Positions 55,118-63,888 of a DNA stretch of 64,000 nucleotides are shown here, piece after piece. This DNA is from UBA3206 sp964548855 (GTDB lineage: Bacteria; Bacillota_I; Bacilli_A; Acholeplasmatales; Anaeroplasmataceae). The stretch is taken from assembly GCA_964548855.1 (NCBI GenBank), contig CAZJSR010000001.1, positions 62,001 to 126,000 of the forward strand. Reading direction: 5' to 3'. Numbering within the stretch: position 1 is the first letter of the stretch; every line of letters begins with the position of its first letter. The notes below the pieces were generated by a model, which ran no database searches, was not told the DNA's origin, and was given only the letters and a program-made list of their open reading frames with translations. The position numbers and the translations under genes are program-made.

Positions 55118-55761
55118 TATTTATTATTATCTTTTTGTTTTTGTTCTTCTATTAGCTCTTTAAGTAACTCTTTTCTCATATCTTCTAAAACTTCTGTCTT
55201 TAGTTTTCCTTTTTCCTTTTCTATACGTTGACGTTTTTGAGTTAATATAATATTAACACTTTCAAGTACAATTATCGCAAGAAAAAACAATACTAAAACA
55301 CCATATATAAGGGATTTATTACTTGCAAGTTTTCCTAAGTTTAAGAAATTAAATTGACGAACATATTTTCCAATCAACATATCTTTTGTGACAACTTCCT
55401 TATCAACTATACCGTGATTATTATCACCAAGCATTTTAAATCCATCTTCTGTTATATCTTTAATTCTATGGATTATGTATAGCCCCTTAGTTGAACCTTC
55501 TTTAGATTGATATACAATTATATCACCTACTTTAAGAGATTCATAAGAACATTTCTTAAAAATAATAGTATCTCCAGCTTTTATAGTTGGTTCCATACTA
55601 CTTGTTGGTACATATGAATAAGAATATCCAAAATAATTAACAGGTTTAGACGTTTTAACTGCGATAACATTGCATACTAACATATATAATACCAGTAGTA
55701 CTATTACTCCAGTTAAAGACGCTATACCTATTTTAATTCCTTTTTTTACTTTTTTATTCAT
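55117..55761 (-). CDS. SipW-like signal peptidase I (second copy of the locus)
   Basis: The 214-residue membrane protein has a span at residues 11-33 and the nucleophile Ser55 in YVPTSSMEPTI. His98 in YIIHRIKDI replaces the general-base Lys, the Ser/His type of SipW and ER/archaeal signal peptidases. A second span lies near 150-175, followed by a charged coiled tail. SipW enzymes cleave a special class of signal peptides such as that of TasA. The start is uncertain: I use the ATG at 55761, inside the end of the upstream coiled-coil gene (ATGAATAA), implying coupling. It is the last gene of the operon. Confidence 0.88.
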   Translation of the reverse strand: MNKKVKKGIKIGIASLTGVIVLLVLYMLVCNVIAVKTSKPVNYFGYSYSYVPTSSMEPTIKAGDTIIFKKCSYESLKVGDIIVYQSKEGSTKGLYIIHRIKDITEDGFKMLGDNNHGIVDKEVVTKDMLIGKYVRQFNFLNLGKLASNKSLIYGVLVLFFLAIIVLESVNIILTQKRQRIEKEKGKLKTEVLEDMRKELLKELIEEQKQKDNNK

Positions 55762-58468
55762 CGTCATCAGTTCCACGACTATCTAGTATTTTCTTCCTAT
55801 CTTCGTCACTTACATCAGACCATCCATCAGCCTTTTTCTTAGCTTCTAAAGCTTTTTCCTCTAACGCTTTACGTCTTATTGCCTCACGACGACGTCTTAA
55901 TAATTCTTTTGGATCAATACTTTCCTCAACTGGTGTATCTTCATCCTCATCAATATTTTGAACCTTATTTTCTTGTTGACGTTTTTGTGCTTCTAAAGCT
56001 TTTTGTCTTATTGCCTCACGACGACGTCTTAAAGCTTCTTTAATTTCATCATCACTTGATGTCTTTACTTCAGTTTTTGCCTCAGGTTTTACATCTTCAG
56101 ATTCTTGTTGACGTTTTTGTGCTTCTAAGGCACGCCTTCTAATTAAATCTCTATTACGTTCAAACATTGATTTAGAATCCATTTGTCTAGTTTGTGGATG
56201 CGAATCTAAAATATCATCACTTGCGAAAATATCTTTAGAATCATCAAATAATTCATCTCTTTGTTGTCTTTCTAAAGCTTCGCGACGACGCATTAATTTA
56301 GTTCTAGCATCTTCCTCTTTAGGTTTTTCATCATCTTCATCATCAATTACTGAAGTACTACGTTTATTAGCTAAAGCTTTTTGCCTTATTGCCTCACGAC
56401 GACGTCTTAATAATTCTTTTGGATCTAAAGTTTCTTCTTCTAGATCTGAATCTACAAGAGCCGAAGCATCTTCATTATCATCTATCGCATCTAATGCATT
56501 AATTTCTGCATCTATTTTTTTAACCTCATCAGATTCTTCTAAATCTGAATCTGCGTCTTCTAATTCATGATTTTTCATAGCCTCTTCATGAGCTTTTGCG
56601 GCAGCCGCTTTTTGACGAATAATTTCACGACGGCGTCTTAATAATTCTTTCGCATCAAGATGTGCTTTTTCTGCTTCTAGCTTACGTTCTTCTTCTTCAA
56701 TACGAAGTGCCTCTTCTTGTCTTGCTTTTTCAAGCGCTTCACGCTCTGCCTTCTTTTGTTCACGTTCAAGTGCTCTCTTAGCTTTTAATGCATCTTGTTC
56801 AGCCTTAATTTGAGCACGACGTTCCATAAGTTTAGCCTTTGCTTCAGCCATTCGTGCTTTTTCTTGTGCTTTAGCTTCTTCAGCCGCAGCTCTAGCAGCC
56901 TCACGTTCTGCCTTCTTACGTGCCATTTCTTCAGCATGTAATTTTTGAGCTTCCTCGCGTTCTCTAGCTCTCTTTTCTGCACGTTCTGCTTTCTCTTTAG
57001 CCAACTTTTGAAGACGAGCTTCACGAGCCTCTTGTTGACGTATCTTTTCTTCAAGCATTTGAATTTCTGCTAAAGTGTCATCGTATTCTTTTTTCGTATT
57101 ATTATAATCTATTTCTTTTAATCTAGTAATAGTTTCTAATACTTCAGATTTTTTCTTAGCTCTTTCTAACTTTAAAGGAAGTGGTATTTCTTCATAATCC
57201 CCTTCAATTGGAAGTTCAAATAAAGGAGGATATATAGAATTTAATACCTCTTGCATTTCTCTAAACACTAATTCTAATGAATATTTCTTTTCCATACCAG
57301 AATTTACTTTATCATCAAGAGATTGTTGATAAAACTCTTGGGTTTTATTTAAGAAATATTCACTCATCTCAAACTTTTCAAGTTTTTGACTAGATGGATT
57401 AAATTTATATTCATCATCCATCTTTGATAGCATTCTTGCTTTACGTGTAGTAAATTCTTTATAAGGCATATTTTCAGGATCTAATTCAGAATCCCCATTA
57501 AAATATAACATAGTACCTACAGCTTCTGTCATAATTGAATCAATAGAAGAAGCTAGTTCGTCTGGGTACTTATTTTTCTTTTCTTTAACGTTTACATCAA
57601 ATGCTAATTCATTATATCTATCAAGGAAGACCCATGTATTATAACAAACCTTAAATTCAGCATTCTTTAATATAATATTTGTTTTTAAAATTGGAGGTGT
57701 AACTTCCTTATAATTTTTTAAATCTTGCATTAACTTTGATGAACGAAGAGTTTTATAATTCTCATGAATTGCTTGAGCTTTTTCAAATGTATCACGCGCA
57801 GCTTTAATTTGCGCTTCAAGTTGTCGTTCCATCTTTACAGATAATTCAACTTTAACCTTTGTTTTTTCATATTTAAAACTATTAGTTACAGTCGTATTTT
57901 TTGTTTCATAACTATCAAGATTTTTCTTCATAATTTGAACACGTAAAGATAAGAATTTACAAATACGGTTAATTAATGTCTTAATAAATCTATTTTCATA
58001 AATACCTATTTCATCTTCTGCAAAAGTCGTAAGTAACTTAGAAGGAATAATATCTCCTTCTTCAGTTACTAATTTAATATTTTGAGTATGACTTGCAAGA
58101 TGACGTACTGTATCTGAATTAACTTTTTTAACCTTCTCCATCGGAACAACTTCTTGTTCATATCTTATCGCTTTTTTAGGGTCTTTTAAAATCTTTGAAA
58201 TACTTTTGAAACATGTTTCAAGAATTGGAATAAAAGACTTTTCAAATATTTTTGTTTCACGAATTGTTTTAGAATAAACAGTTCTTGAACCACCTTTTAT
58301 TTGATTAAATAAGAAATTTCCTATAGAAGATTTTTCTTTCTCATCATCAAAATTTTCGTTGAGAATGCGGTAGAATTCTGCGATTGCATCATCATTTTCT
58401 TCTTCTACAGTAGGTTCAATTATATCTTGTTTAACCTCTTCAGTTTGTTTTTCATTTATATCTGCCAC
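55754..58468 (-). CDS. DUF2357-like coiled-coil protein with Arg-rich repeats
   Basis: The protein of about 904 residues has three parts. Residues 1-100 are acidic. Residues about 110-430 resemble the N-terminal DUF2357 region of McrC-like proteins (TFAEDEIGIYENRFIKTLIN then RICKFL). Residues about 455-600 are a highly charged coiled coil rich in Ala, Glu, Lys and Arg. The C-terminal third holds six copies of a motif close to DPKELLRRRREAIRQKALEA. No McrC nuclease motif, membrane span or signal peptide is seen, so it should be cytosolic and partner the membrane-anchored AAA+ ATPase encoded just upstream. GTG at 58468 has GAGG 8 nt upstream; a GTG at 58477 is the alternative. Confidence 0.62.
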   Translation of the reverse strand: MADINEKQTEEVKQDIIEPTVEEENDDAIAEFYRILNENFDDEKEKSSIGNFLFNQIKGGSRTVYSKTIRETKIFEKSFIPILETCFKSISKILKDPKKAIRYEQEVVPMEKVKKVNSDTVRHLASHTQNIKLVTEEGDIIPSKLLTTFAEDEIGIYENRFIKTLINRICKFLSLRVQIMKKNLDSYETKNTTVTNSFKYEKTKVKVELSVKMERQLEAQIKAARDTFEKAQAIHENYKTLRSSKLMQDLKNYKEVTPPILKTNIILKNAEFKVCYNTWVFLDRYNELAFDVNVKEKKNKYPDELASSIDSIMTEAVGTMLYFNGDSELDPENMPYKEFTTRKARMLSKMDDEYKFNPSSQKLEKFEMSEYFLNKTQEFYQQSLDDKVNSGMEKKYSLELVFREMQEVLNSIYPPLFELPIEGDYEEIPLPLKLERAKKKSEVLETITRLKEIDYNNTKKEYDDTLAEIQMLEEKIRQQEAREARLQKLAKEKAERAEKRAREREEAQKLHAEEMARKKAEREAARAAAEEAKAQEKARMAEAKAKLMERRAQIKAEQDALKAKRALEREQKKAEREALEKARQEEALRIEEEERKLEAEKAHLDAKELLRRRREIIRQKAAAAKAHEEAMKNHELEDADSDLEESDEVKKIDAEINALDAIDDNEDASALVDSDLEEETLDPKELLRRRREAIRQKALANKRSTSVIDDEDDEKPKEEDARTKLMRRREALERQQRDELFDDSKDIFASDDILDSHPQTRQMDSKSMFERNRDLIRRRALEAQKRQQESEDVKPEAKTEVKTSSDDEIKEALRRRREAIRQKALEAQKRQQENKVQNIDEDEDTPVEESIDPKELLRRRREAIRRKALEEKALEAKKKADGWSDVSDEDRKKILDSRGTDDDE
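55850..56660. repeat. Six diverged copies of an Arg-rich coding repeat
   Basis: Copies lie near 55850-55920, 55990-56045, 56100-56170, 56255-56305, 56365-56428 and 56590-56660. Each encodes a basic helix of the form KELLRRRREAIRQKALEAQK. Spacers of 20-50 residues are acidic and vary in length and sequence. The motif, not the spacer, is conserved, so it is probably a binding module. Confidence 0.85.
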
Positions 58469-58501
58469 ATTACTCACCTCTCTTTTTTCTTTTCTATTTT
58501 A

Positions 58502-60064
58502 TTAGCTTACTTTCTTCAAATCATTAATAAAGTCGATTGATACCTTAAATGAATTCTTACCAAACAATTTATCTAATAAGGTAATCAATTGATCTAATTC
58601 ATTACGTAAGAAAGATAAATTTAAACTTTCAAACTTACGTAAAATCTTATTACATAACATATAATCTAGACCTTGAATTTCAGTCATTCCACATGCAATA
58701 TAAACTGGTACGAATAATTTAACTTGTTTCATAATACGGTTACCAAACGCAATCTTGAATTTTTCTTGAATAAATTCATCAAGTTTAGCGAAGTTTTCCA
58801 TAACTCTTGTTGATAATGTAATATCTCTTTGAGCTTGTTTAAATAAATCATCTAAATATTCATATGACATTTGAACATTTTCAGTATATGGTGCGTCTAC
58901 AAGTTCAGCCTTATGGTTAATAACAATTGGAAGTGCACGGTCATATACCTTATCTGTAATTGTAAATGTAGAGTCGTCTTTATTAGCCGTACCTATAAAC
59001 CAAGTATTTTGATTTATCATTAACTTACCATTAATTAATAATTTAGGGTCTAACGCATCAGTACCTGGAACTAGGTCAATTAGCCACTGTGTTGCGTCTG
59101 GCATTTCCATTACTGATAAGAATTCAGCAAAATAATACTCAATACGCGCAAGGTTCATTTCGTCTAGTACGATAAAATTAGGTTTATCGCTATAACCAGC
59201 CATATAAACACTTCTTAAGAAGTCTGTTTCATTAAATCTCTTAGTAAATTCATTTAGATATCCTAATAATTCAGCACGATCACGCCATGAAGGTTGTACT
59301 GAAATTATACTTGTAGGTTTGTTGAAGAATTTCCCCATTGAATAAGGTAGAGAAGTCTTACCTGTACCTGAAATACCTTCAAGGATTAATAATTTAGTAG
59401 AAGCCATACCAGCAAAGAATCTAGCTATAATTTCTTTTGTATAATAAAGTTTTAATTGGCTTGCAGCATATCCAATATATCTATCAATTAAGCCAGGTAA
59501 ATCTAACATATCATCACTTGACATAATTGTATATTCTGGATTAGCTTTATAATATGTATCAACTTGATTAAGTTTGATAAATCTTCCTTGGAAGATTTCT
59601 TCTTCCTCTTCTTCTTCAGGTTTACCTTGTGGATTAAATAAATCATCTGGATCAATACCTGCATCACCACCTGAAATTTGGCTTACACGAAGAGCTAGAA
59701 TCTTATTCTTTTCATCAACTAAGTCAATAACTTTTTTATTTAACATTTGAACTTGATCAACAAGTTCATCCTTTTCAATTTCTCTTCTTCTAAATTTAAA
59801 ATATCTTTTAAATAATACAACGATTAATGTAACTAATAATACAATAAACGCTAAATTGATAAATAATACAATAATGTATACTATCCAATCTAATGCACCC
59901 CAATACTTATTGTGGATACTCGCATCCTTTAATTGTGATACATATTCCTTAATATCTGTGTAAAATGCATTTTTAAATGCTTTCCCAATTGTAACAAAGA
60001 AATCCCCAATATTAGAAAGTAAACTTTTTAAAAATTGGACATAATATTTAGCAAACTCTTTCAT
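58502..60064 (-). CDS. Membrane-anchored McrB-like AAA+ ATPase
   Basis: The 520-residue protein has an N-terminal membrane span (about residues 58-85, WIVYIIVLFINLAFIVLL), a charged coiled linker and an AAA_5/McrB-type domain. Motifs: Walker A EGISGTGKTSLPY near residue 229, the McrB-like SWRDRAELLGYLN, Walker B NFIVLDEMNLARIEYYFAE near 297, and sensor FIGTANKDDSTF. McrB proteins usually form soluble hexamers that drive the McrC nuclease. The membrane anchor, the neighbouring nuclease-less DUF2357-like gene and the flanking SipW genes suggest another job here. SD GGAG lies 8 nt before the ATG. Confidence 0.83.
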   Translation of the reverse strand: MKEFAKYYVQFLKSLLSNIGDFFVTIGKAFKNAFYTDIKEYVSQLKDASIHNKYWGALDWIVYIIVLFINLAFIVLLVTLIVVLFKRYFKFRRREIEKDELVDQVQMLNKKVIDLVDEKNKILALRVSQISGGDAGIDPDDLFNPQGKPEEEEEEEIFQGRFIKLNQVDTYYKANPEYTIMSSDDMLDLPGLIDRYIGYAASQLKLYYTKEIIARFFAGMASTKLLILEGISGTGKTSLPYSMGKFFNKPTSIISVQPSWRDRAELLGYLNEFTKRFNETDFLRSVYMAGYSDKPNFIVLDEMNLARIEYYFAEFLSVMEMPDATQWLIDLVPGTDALDPKLLINGKLMINQNTWFIGTANKDDSTFTITDKVYDRALPIVINHKAELVDAPYTENVQMSYEYLDDLFKQAQRDITLSTRVMENFAKLDEFIQEKFKIAFGNRIMKQVKLFVPVYIACGMTEIQGLDYMLCNKILRKFESLNLSFLRNELDQLITLLDKLFGKNSFKVSIDFINDLKKVS

Positions 60065-60088
60065 ACAATCTCTCCTCTCTTAGATTTG

Positions 60089-61021
60089 TTATTCTTCTTT
60101 TTCTTCTTTAGATTCTTCTTGTTTTTTTGCTTCCTCTAAAGCTTCTTTTCTTAATTGCTCTAATAATTCTTGTTTCATCTTTTCTTTTTCAGCTTCAAGT
60201 TCAAGACGTAATTGTTCCTTTTCTTCTGAAGCGCTAACGGCCATCTTTTGAGTCTTAATTGCCATAATATTTTTAATAACCATAAACATCTCAAATAATA
60301 AGAATAAAATAGTTGGTAAAATAATTACTACAATAAATCCTTTGCTAGGATCACTAATCCATCTGATGAAGCTTCCTGCATTAGTCCATTTACCAATATA
60401 TTTAGCTCTAATAGAATCTAGGCTAACATTTTGTGCATGTCTTTCATTAACTAATTGTCCAGTTTCTCCTTCATAAACTCCATATTCATAAGGAGTACCA
60501 AAATAACTATCTCCTTGTGTTATATATGAAGAAACCTCACCACTTGGTGTGTAAATAATTTCTACAATTCTATGGGTATTTAAGAAACCATTAGAATATT
60601 CAACACCTGCAGGTGGTTCTGAAATAGTATCCCAGAATGTAATAATATCTCCTACTTTAAGTTTTTTCTTTTCTTTATTATTTAAAGTAGAGACCCAAAT
60701 CACATCTTTATTTGTAAAAGAATCCTTCTTAAACACAGCTCTAGATTCATCTACAACATTAAGTCCATTAGGATCAGGCTTCATCGAATTAGATGCGACT
60801 GTTTCATAACCTAGTCCAAATATATTTTTAACTTTATCAGGTTCAGAACCAGTTATTTGTGTAATTGAAAATATTAATAACATAAATATGAATATATAAA
60901 ATATAGTATTAAGAGTAATAGATACTATTTTTAATGTCTTTTGTTTTTTTGTTGTTTGTGTTTTGTTAGTTGATTCTTCTAAATCATTAACACAATTATC
61001 AACATTTTGATTGTCTTCCAT
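60089..61021 (-). CDS. SipW-like signal peptidase I with long C-terminal coiled tail
   Basis: The 310-residue protein has a span at about residues 30-53, Ser79 in VASNSMKP as nucleophile and His150 in LNTHRIVEI as partner, marking the Ser/His SipW class. A second span lies near 232-255. The last 55 residues are a cytosolic coiled coil (EEKEQLRLELEAEKEKMKQE). It lies between the exported-protein genes and the AAA+ gene, so it should process those exported proteins. Both signal peptidases of this locus end in charged cytosolic tails. ATG at 61021 has AGGAG upstream. Confidence 0.87.
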   Translation of the reverse strand: MEDNQNVDNCVNDLEESTNKTQTTKKQKTLKIVSITLNTIFYIFIFMLLIFSITQITGSEPDKVKNIFGLGYETVASNSMKPDPNGLNVVDESRAVFKKDSFTNKDVIWVSTLNNKEKKKLKVGDIITFWDTISEPPAGVEYSNGFLNTHRIVEIIYTPSGEVSSYITQGDSYFGTPYEYGVYEGETGQLVNERHAQNVSLDSIRAKYIGKWTNAGSFIRWISDPSKGFIVVIILPTILFLLFEMFMVIKNIMAIKTQKMAVSASEEKEQLRLELEAEKEKMKQELLEQLRKEALEEAKKQEESKEEKEE

Positions 61022-61152
61022 AAAATCACTCCTGACACTTCACAGTTTATTATATTTTATCACATTTATCAAAAAAAAGAAAATATATTTTATACTATCA
61101 TAGTAATTCTTATTATTAAAATAATAAAAGTAAAAAAAAAAAGAATAAAACG

Positions 61153-61184
61153 ACAAAAAAAACGTTAGAAATTAATCTAACGTT
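61153..61184 (-). terminator. Rho-independent terminator after the TasA-like gene
   Basis: AACGTTAGA (61161-61169) pairs perfectly with TCTAACGTT (61176-61184), followed on the minus strand by a run of T. It insulates, at least partly, the abundant exported-protein gene from the signal peptidase/AAA+ genes behind it. Confidence 0.88.
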
Positions 61185-61202
61185 TTAATACTATAATATT
61201 AA

Positions 61203-62213
61203 TTATTCAGCAGAAGTACGTTCAGTTGTAGTAAATCCTAACTTAATATCAATAGCTTGACCCATGATTGCGTCCATACAGTCAGCGTCAAATCCTTCTA
61301 ACCAGAATCTGAATGTTAACTTAGTAACGTAGTTTGCATTAGCGCATGTATAGATAGGGCTAGTATATGCTGCAAATCCATCAACTAAAGTTGGATTTTC
61401 AGGTGCAGTTGTACTAGCAAATGTATCCGCATTAAGAGATGTTAAATAAGCATTTGCGGCATTTGTTAAAGCTAATGATTGTCCGAAATTATATGAAGAG
61501 TTATCAGCATCTGAAGCTTGAATTTCAGTTTTTGCAGCTGCTCCATCAATTGTATTTTCAGTAAATCCAAACATAGGAGTAATTCTCTTAGCTGTACCAA
61601 ATGGAACAGATGATACATTATTTTCTTTAGCCATTGATGCTACAAGACTTCTTTCCTTAGGTTCACTATATACATCTACTACTGATCTTAATGCATTAAC
61701 TGCAGATAATTTAATAGATGTACCAGCACTAAAGTTTCCATTATCACAATTAAATGAACTTAATAATGTATAAGATTCAACAGTATCATCTTGTGTTGTA
61801 ACAGTGTTTGCTGATGCGATATCAAAATATACATTTGTATCTACTCCACTAGTTAGAGCATATAAATCAAATTCAAGAATCATTCCAGCTGATGCTGCTT
61901 CTAATCCACTTTCAGTCATCTTTTGGAAATCTCCAATTGCTGTAGCTGTTCCAGTTTCTTTTGTGTAATTATAAGTTACAGGTTGTAATTTGAAATCTGG
62001 AGCCACAGTTACATCTACAGTTGAATTATAATTAACACCGTCTGTAGATAATAAGATTCCGTCTGATCCACCTTGAACATTAACTGTTAAATTTGCAGTT
62101 GCAGTTGAGTTCATTGTGAACCATGCGAATGTTGTAGTACCTAATGCTACGACTGCGAATGCCATAGATGCGATACTCATTACTAATTTTCTAGAAATTT
62201 TTTTCATATTCAT
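61203..62213 (-). CDS. SipW-dependent (TasA/camelysin-like) exported surface protein
   Basis: The 336-residue protein starts at the ATG at 62213 (AGGAG 5 nt upstream). It has a SipW-type signal (MKKISRKLVMSIASMAFAVV, then GTTTFAWFTMNSTATA), as in TasA-family matrix proteins. The mature part is Ala/Thr/Asn-rich and beta-like. Near the C-terminus is FWLEGFDADCMDAIMGQAID, a motif shared with two paralogs in this window. It has its own strong promoter and a terminator, as expected for an abundant fibre subunit. The signal peptidase gene follows. Assignment to TasA itself is not claimed. Confidence 0.82.
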   Translation of the reverse strand: MNMKKISRKLVMSIASMAFAVVALGTTTFAWFTMNSTATANLTVNVQGGSDGILLSTDGVNYNSTVDVTVAPDFKLQPVTYNYTKETGTATAIGDFQKMTESGLEAASAGMILEFDLYALTSGVDTNVYFDIASANTVTTQDDTVESYTLLSSFNCDNGNFSAGTSIKLSAVNALRSVVDVYSEPKERSLVASMAKENNVSSVPFGTAKRITPMFGFTENTIDGAAAKTEIQASDADNSSYNFGQSLALTNAANAYLTSLNADTFASTTAPENPTLVDGFAAYTSPIYTCANANYVTKLTFRFWLEGFDADCMDAIMGQAIDIKLGFTTTERTSAE

Positions 62214-62292
62214 TTTTTCTCCTTCTTTATTATTTTTTTGTTTCCTTTTGTAATTAATTTTTTTGTGACTATACACTAGCCACTATATAACA

Positions 62293-62321
62293 ATTATACC
62301 ACTGCACTGGTAATTGTTCAA
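62293..62321 (-). promoter_or_regulatory. Sigma-A promoter of the TasA-like gene
   Basis: On the minus strand TTGAAC (62316-62321) and a perfect TATAAT (62293-62298) are 17 nt apart. They sit just behind the end of the upstream paralog. The leader of about 70 nt has no obvious riboswitch. Confidence 0.85.
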
Positions 62322-62323
62322 CA

Positions 62324-63709
62324 TTAATTTTCCCAAATTGTGACAAAAATCCAACTTGGAGCTTCATTTCTATCTAATAAAGCCGTTTGATCAAAATCAT
62401 AAGGTACAACACTTCCATCTTCAAGAAGTTGTCCCCAACATTTAAATTTATGCGCTACACTTGAATAAATATCCTTTACAGGACCTTTTTCAGAAATCTT
62501 TTCACCTTGTATTTGATGAACAGTTCTTTCAGATACTGTCTCACCAGTTTCAGGATGTGTAACTCTATAGGTTAATTCAATCGGTTCTTCTTGTATTTCA
62601 AAACCAGTAAACGCAAATTTAACTTGAATACTTTGATCCCAAATAGAATCGATACAATCTGCATCCCATCCTTCAATCCATATATTCATATTAATTTTAG
62701 CCTTTCCAGTTTGTCCATAATCATTAGATTCATCGAGCCTAACAACTGTCGCACCTTCCACGGTATCAAATGCTTTAAATGTATTTGGTACATCTTCAAA
62801 ACTAATCTCTTCAATATATTGACCAGTTTCAAATCCTCTAACATTGTTATAATATGTAAATGCTGCATTCTTCTTCGCGTCATATTTAGCACCTGAGGCA
62901 CCGACATAATAATTTTCATTGAAATCAGTTGCGTACGAACCAATTCCTTCATTTATTTCATAAATACGATAATTTTCTTCAACAACCTCGCCACTCGTTG
63001 CTCTAACTGAAAATCTCGCAGCGTTTGAAGCAAGAGTTCTAAATTCAAACTCAGGTTGATTATTTAATGACTTTTCATATTTAAATATTTCTCCAGTTTG
63101 TGGATTATATGTTGAAAATGAACCAGATAAATTATTAGGAAACGAAATAGTTTCCTCATCTTTTACAACTATTTCTGTTTTAGGAACGACATAATCATCA
63201 TAATATTTTTCACTATTTGAAAAATATACAGTTCTAGCTGAATTATCATCACCCTTAAAATAAATATCTAAATTTACATATTCTCCAGTATCAATACCCT
63301 TACTACGTCCATATAAGTCTTTAAAAGTATTACCATTATTAGATGTAAGAGGTTCTAAAACAATTATTCTTTCAAAATCTTCCTTATAATTTCCTACAGG
63401 TAGATATTCTAAACTTCCTTTAGAATTTGTTTTTGTATAATATATCTCACCGTCTATATATCCAACAGAATAACCATAAACCTTCGCAAGTATCGCAACC
63501 TTTAAATCCTCTTCAGTAAGATTACTCTTAAAATTCTTACCATCTACAGATATCTTAATACCATTTTCAGCATTAGCTTTTAATTCTAAATCATCAAACC
63601 ATGCATTTGTGTTTAGCTTAAACCATGCGAATGTCGCAGTACCCGCAACCACAACTAACAATAGTAGTGAAAATAAACTAATATAAAGTTTTTTAGACAA
63701 ATTGATCAC
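62324..63709 (-). CDS. SipW-dependent exported surface protein with B-repeat-like C-terminus
   Basis: The 461-residue protein begins with a GTG at 63709 (AAAGGAG 10 nt upstream) and a SipW-type signal (LFSLLLLVVVAGTATFAWFK). It shares with its neighbour the early pattern GI.IS.DG..F and the late motif WIEGWDADCIDSIWDQSIQV. About 90 further residues (ELTYRVTHPETGETV ... KFKCWGQLLEDGS) resemble an InlB B-repeat-like beta domain, so it may be a tip or anchor variant of the fibre. A c-di-GMP-I-like riboswitch and terminator lie in its leader. Confidence 0.82.
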   Translation of the reverse strand: MINLSKKLYISLFSLLLLVVVAGTATFAWFKLNTNAWFDDLELKANAENGIKISVDGKNFKSNLTEEDLKVAILAKVYGYSVGYIDGEIYYTKTNSKGSLEYLPVGNYKEDFERIIVLEPLTSNNGNTFKDLYGRSKGIDTGEYVNLDIYFKGDDNSARTVYFSNSEKYYDDYVVPKTEIVVKDEETISFPNNLSGSFSTYNPQTGEIFKYEKSLNNQPEFEFRTLASNAARFSVRATSGEVVEENYRIYEINEGIGSYATDFNENYYVGASGAKYDAKKNAAFTYYNNVRGFETGQYIEEISFEDVPNTFKAFDTVEGATVVRLDESNDYGQTGKAKINMNIWIEGWDADCIDSIWDQSIQVKFAFTGFEIQEEPIELTYRVTHPETGETVSERTVHQIQGEKISEKGPVKDIYSSVAHKFKCWGQLLEDGSVVPYDFDQTALLDRNEAPSWIFVTIWEN

Positions 63710-63737
63710 TTGTTATCAACTCCTTTATTAGCTTAGT

Positions 63738-63781
63738 AAAAATAAAAGTTGTCACTTTTATTTTCATAAACAATGACAACT
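63738..63781 (-). terminator. Riboswitch expression platform: intrinsic terminator
   Basis: AGTTGTCA (minus strand, 63774-63781) pairs with TGACAACT (63747-63754) and is followed by TTTTATTTTT. The upstream arm directly continues the 3' end of the aptamer (GCCAGTTGTC). Ligand binding and terminator formation are therefore probably linked; which state is on cannot be read with confidence. Confidence 0.85.
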
Positions 63782-63845
63782 GGCTATCCATTCGGACCCT
63801 ATAGCTTTGCGTCGCTAAATTACTTTAGTTTTGCCGAGTATTAAA
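63774..63845 (-). promoter_or_regulatory. c-di-GMP-I-type (GEMM) riboswitch aptamer
   Basis: The minus strand contains the class hallmarks in order. GGCAAAAC comes first, then a P2 hairpin CTAAA/TTTAG with a GTAA tetraloop. The invariant GACGCAAAGC (63804-63813) follows, then a short P3 ending GGATAGCC. This matches the c-di-GMP-I riboswitch consensus, whose GNRA loop docks into P3. Variants that bind cyclic AMP-GMP exist, so the ligand needs a test. It lies between a promoter and a terminator, ahead of a SipW-type surface protein gene. Confidence 0.85.
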
Positions 63846-63854
63846 TACACACGT

Positions 63855-63882
63855 ATTTTACCATATTACCAAAAGTTGTCAA
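63855..63882 (-). promoter_or_regulatory. Sigma-A promoter of the riboswitch-controlled gene
   Basis: On the minus strand TTGACA (63877-63882) and TAAAAT (63855-63860) are 16 nt apart. They are placed so that transcription starts just ahead of the riboswitch aptamer. Confidence 0.83.
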
Positions 63883-63888
63883 TATTTT

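Noticed and set aside
55754..60064. A complete McrBC type IV restriction system
   Set aside because: The ATPase has a membrane anchor and its partner shows no nuclease motif. The genes are embedded in a SipW export locus, not among defence genes.
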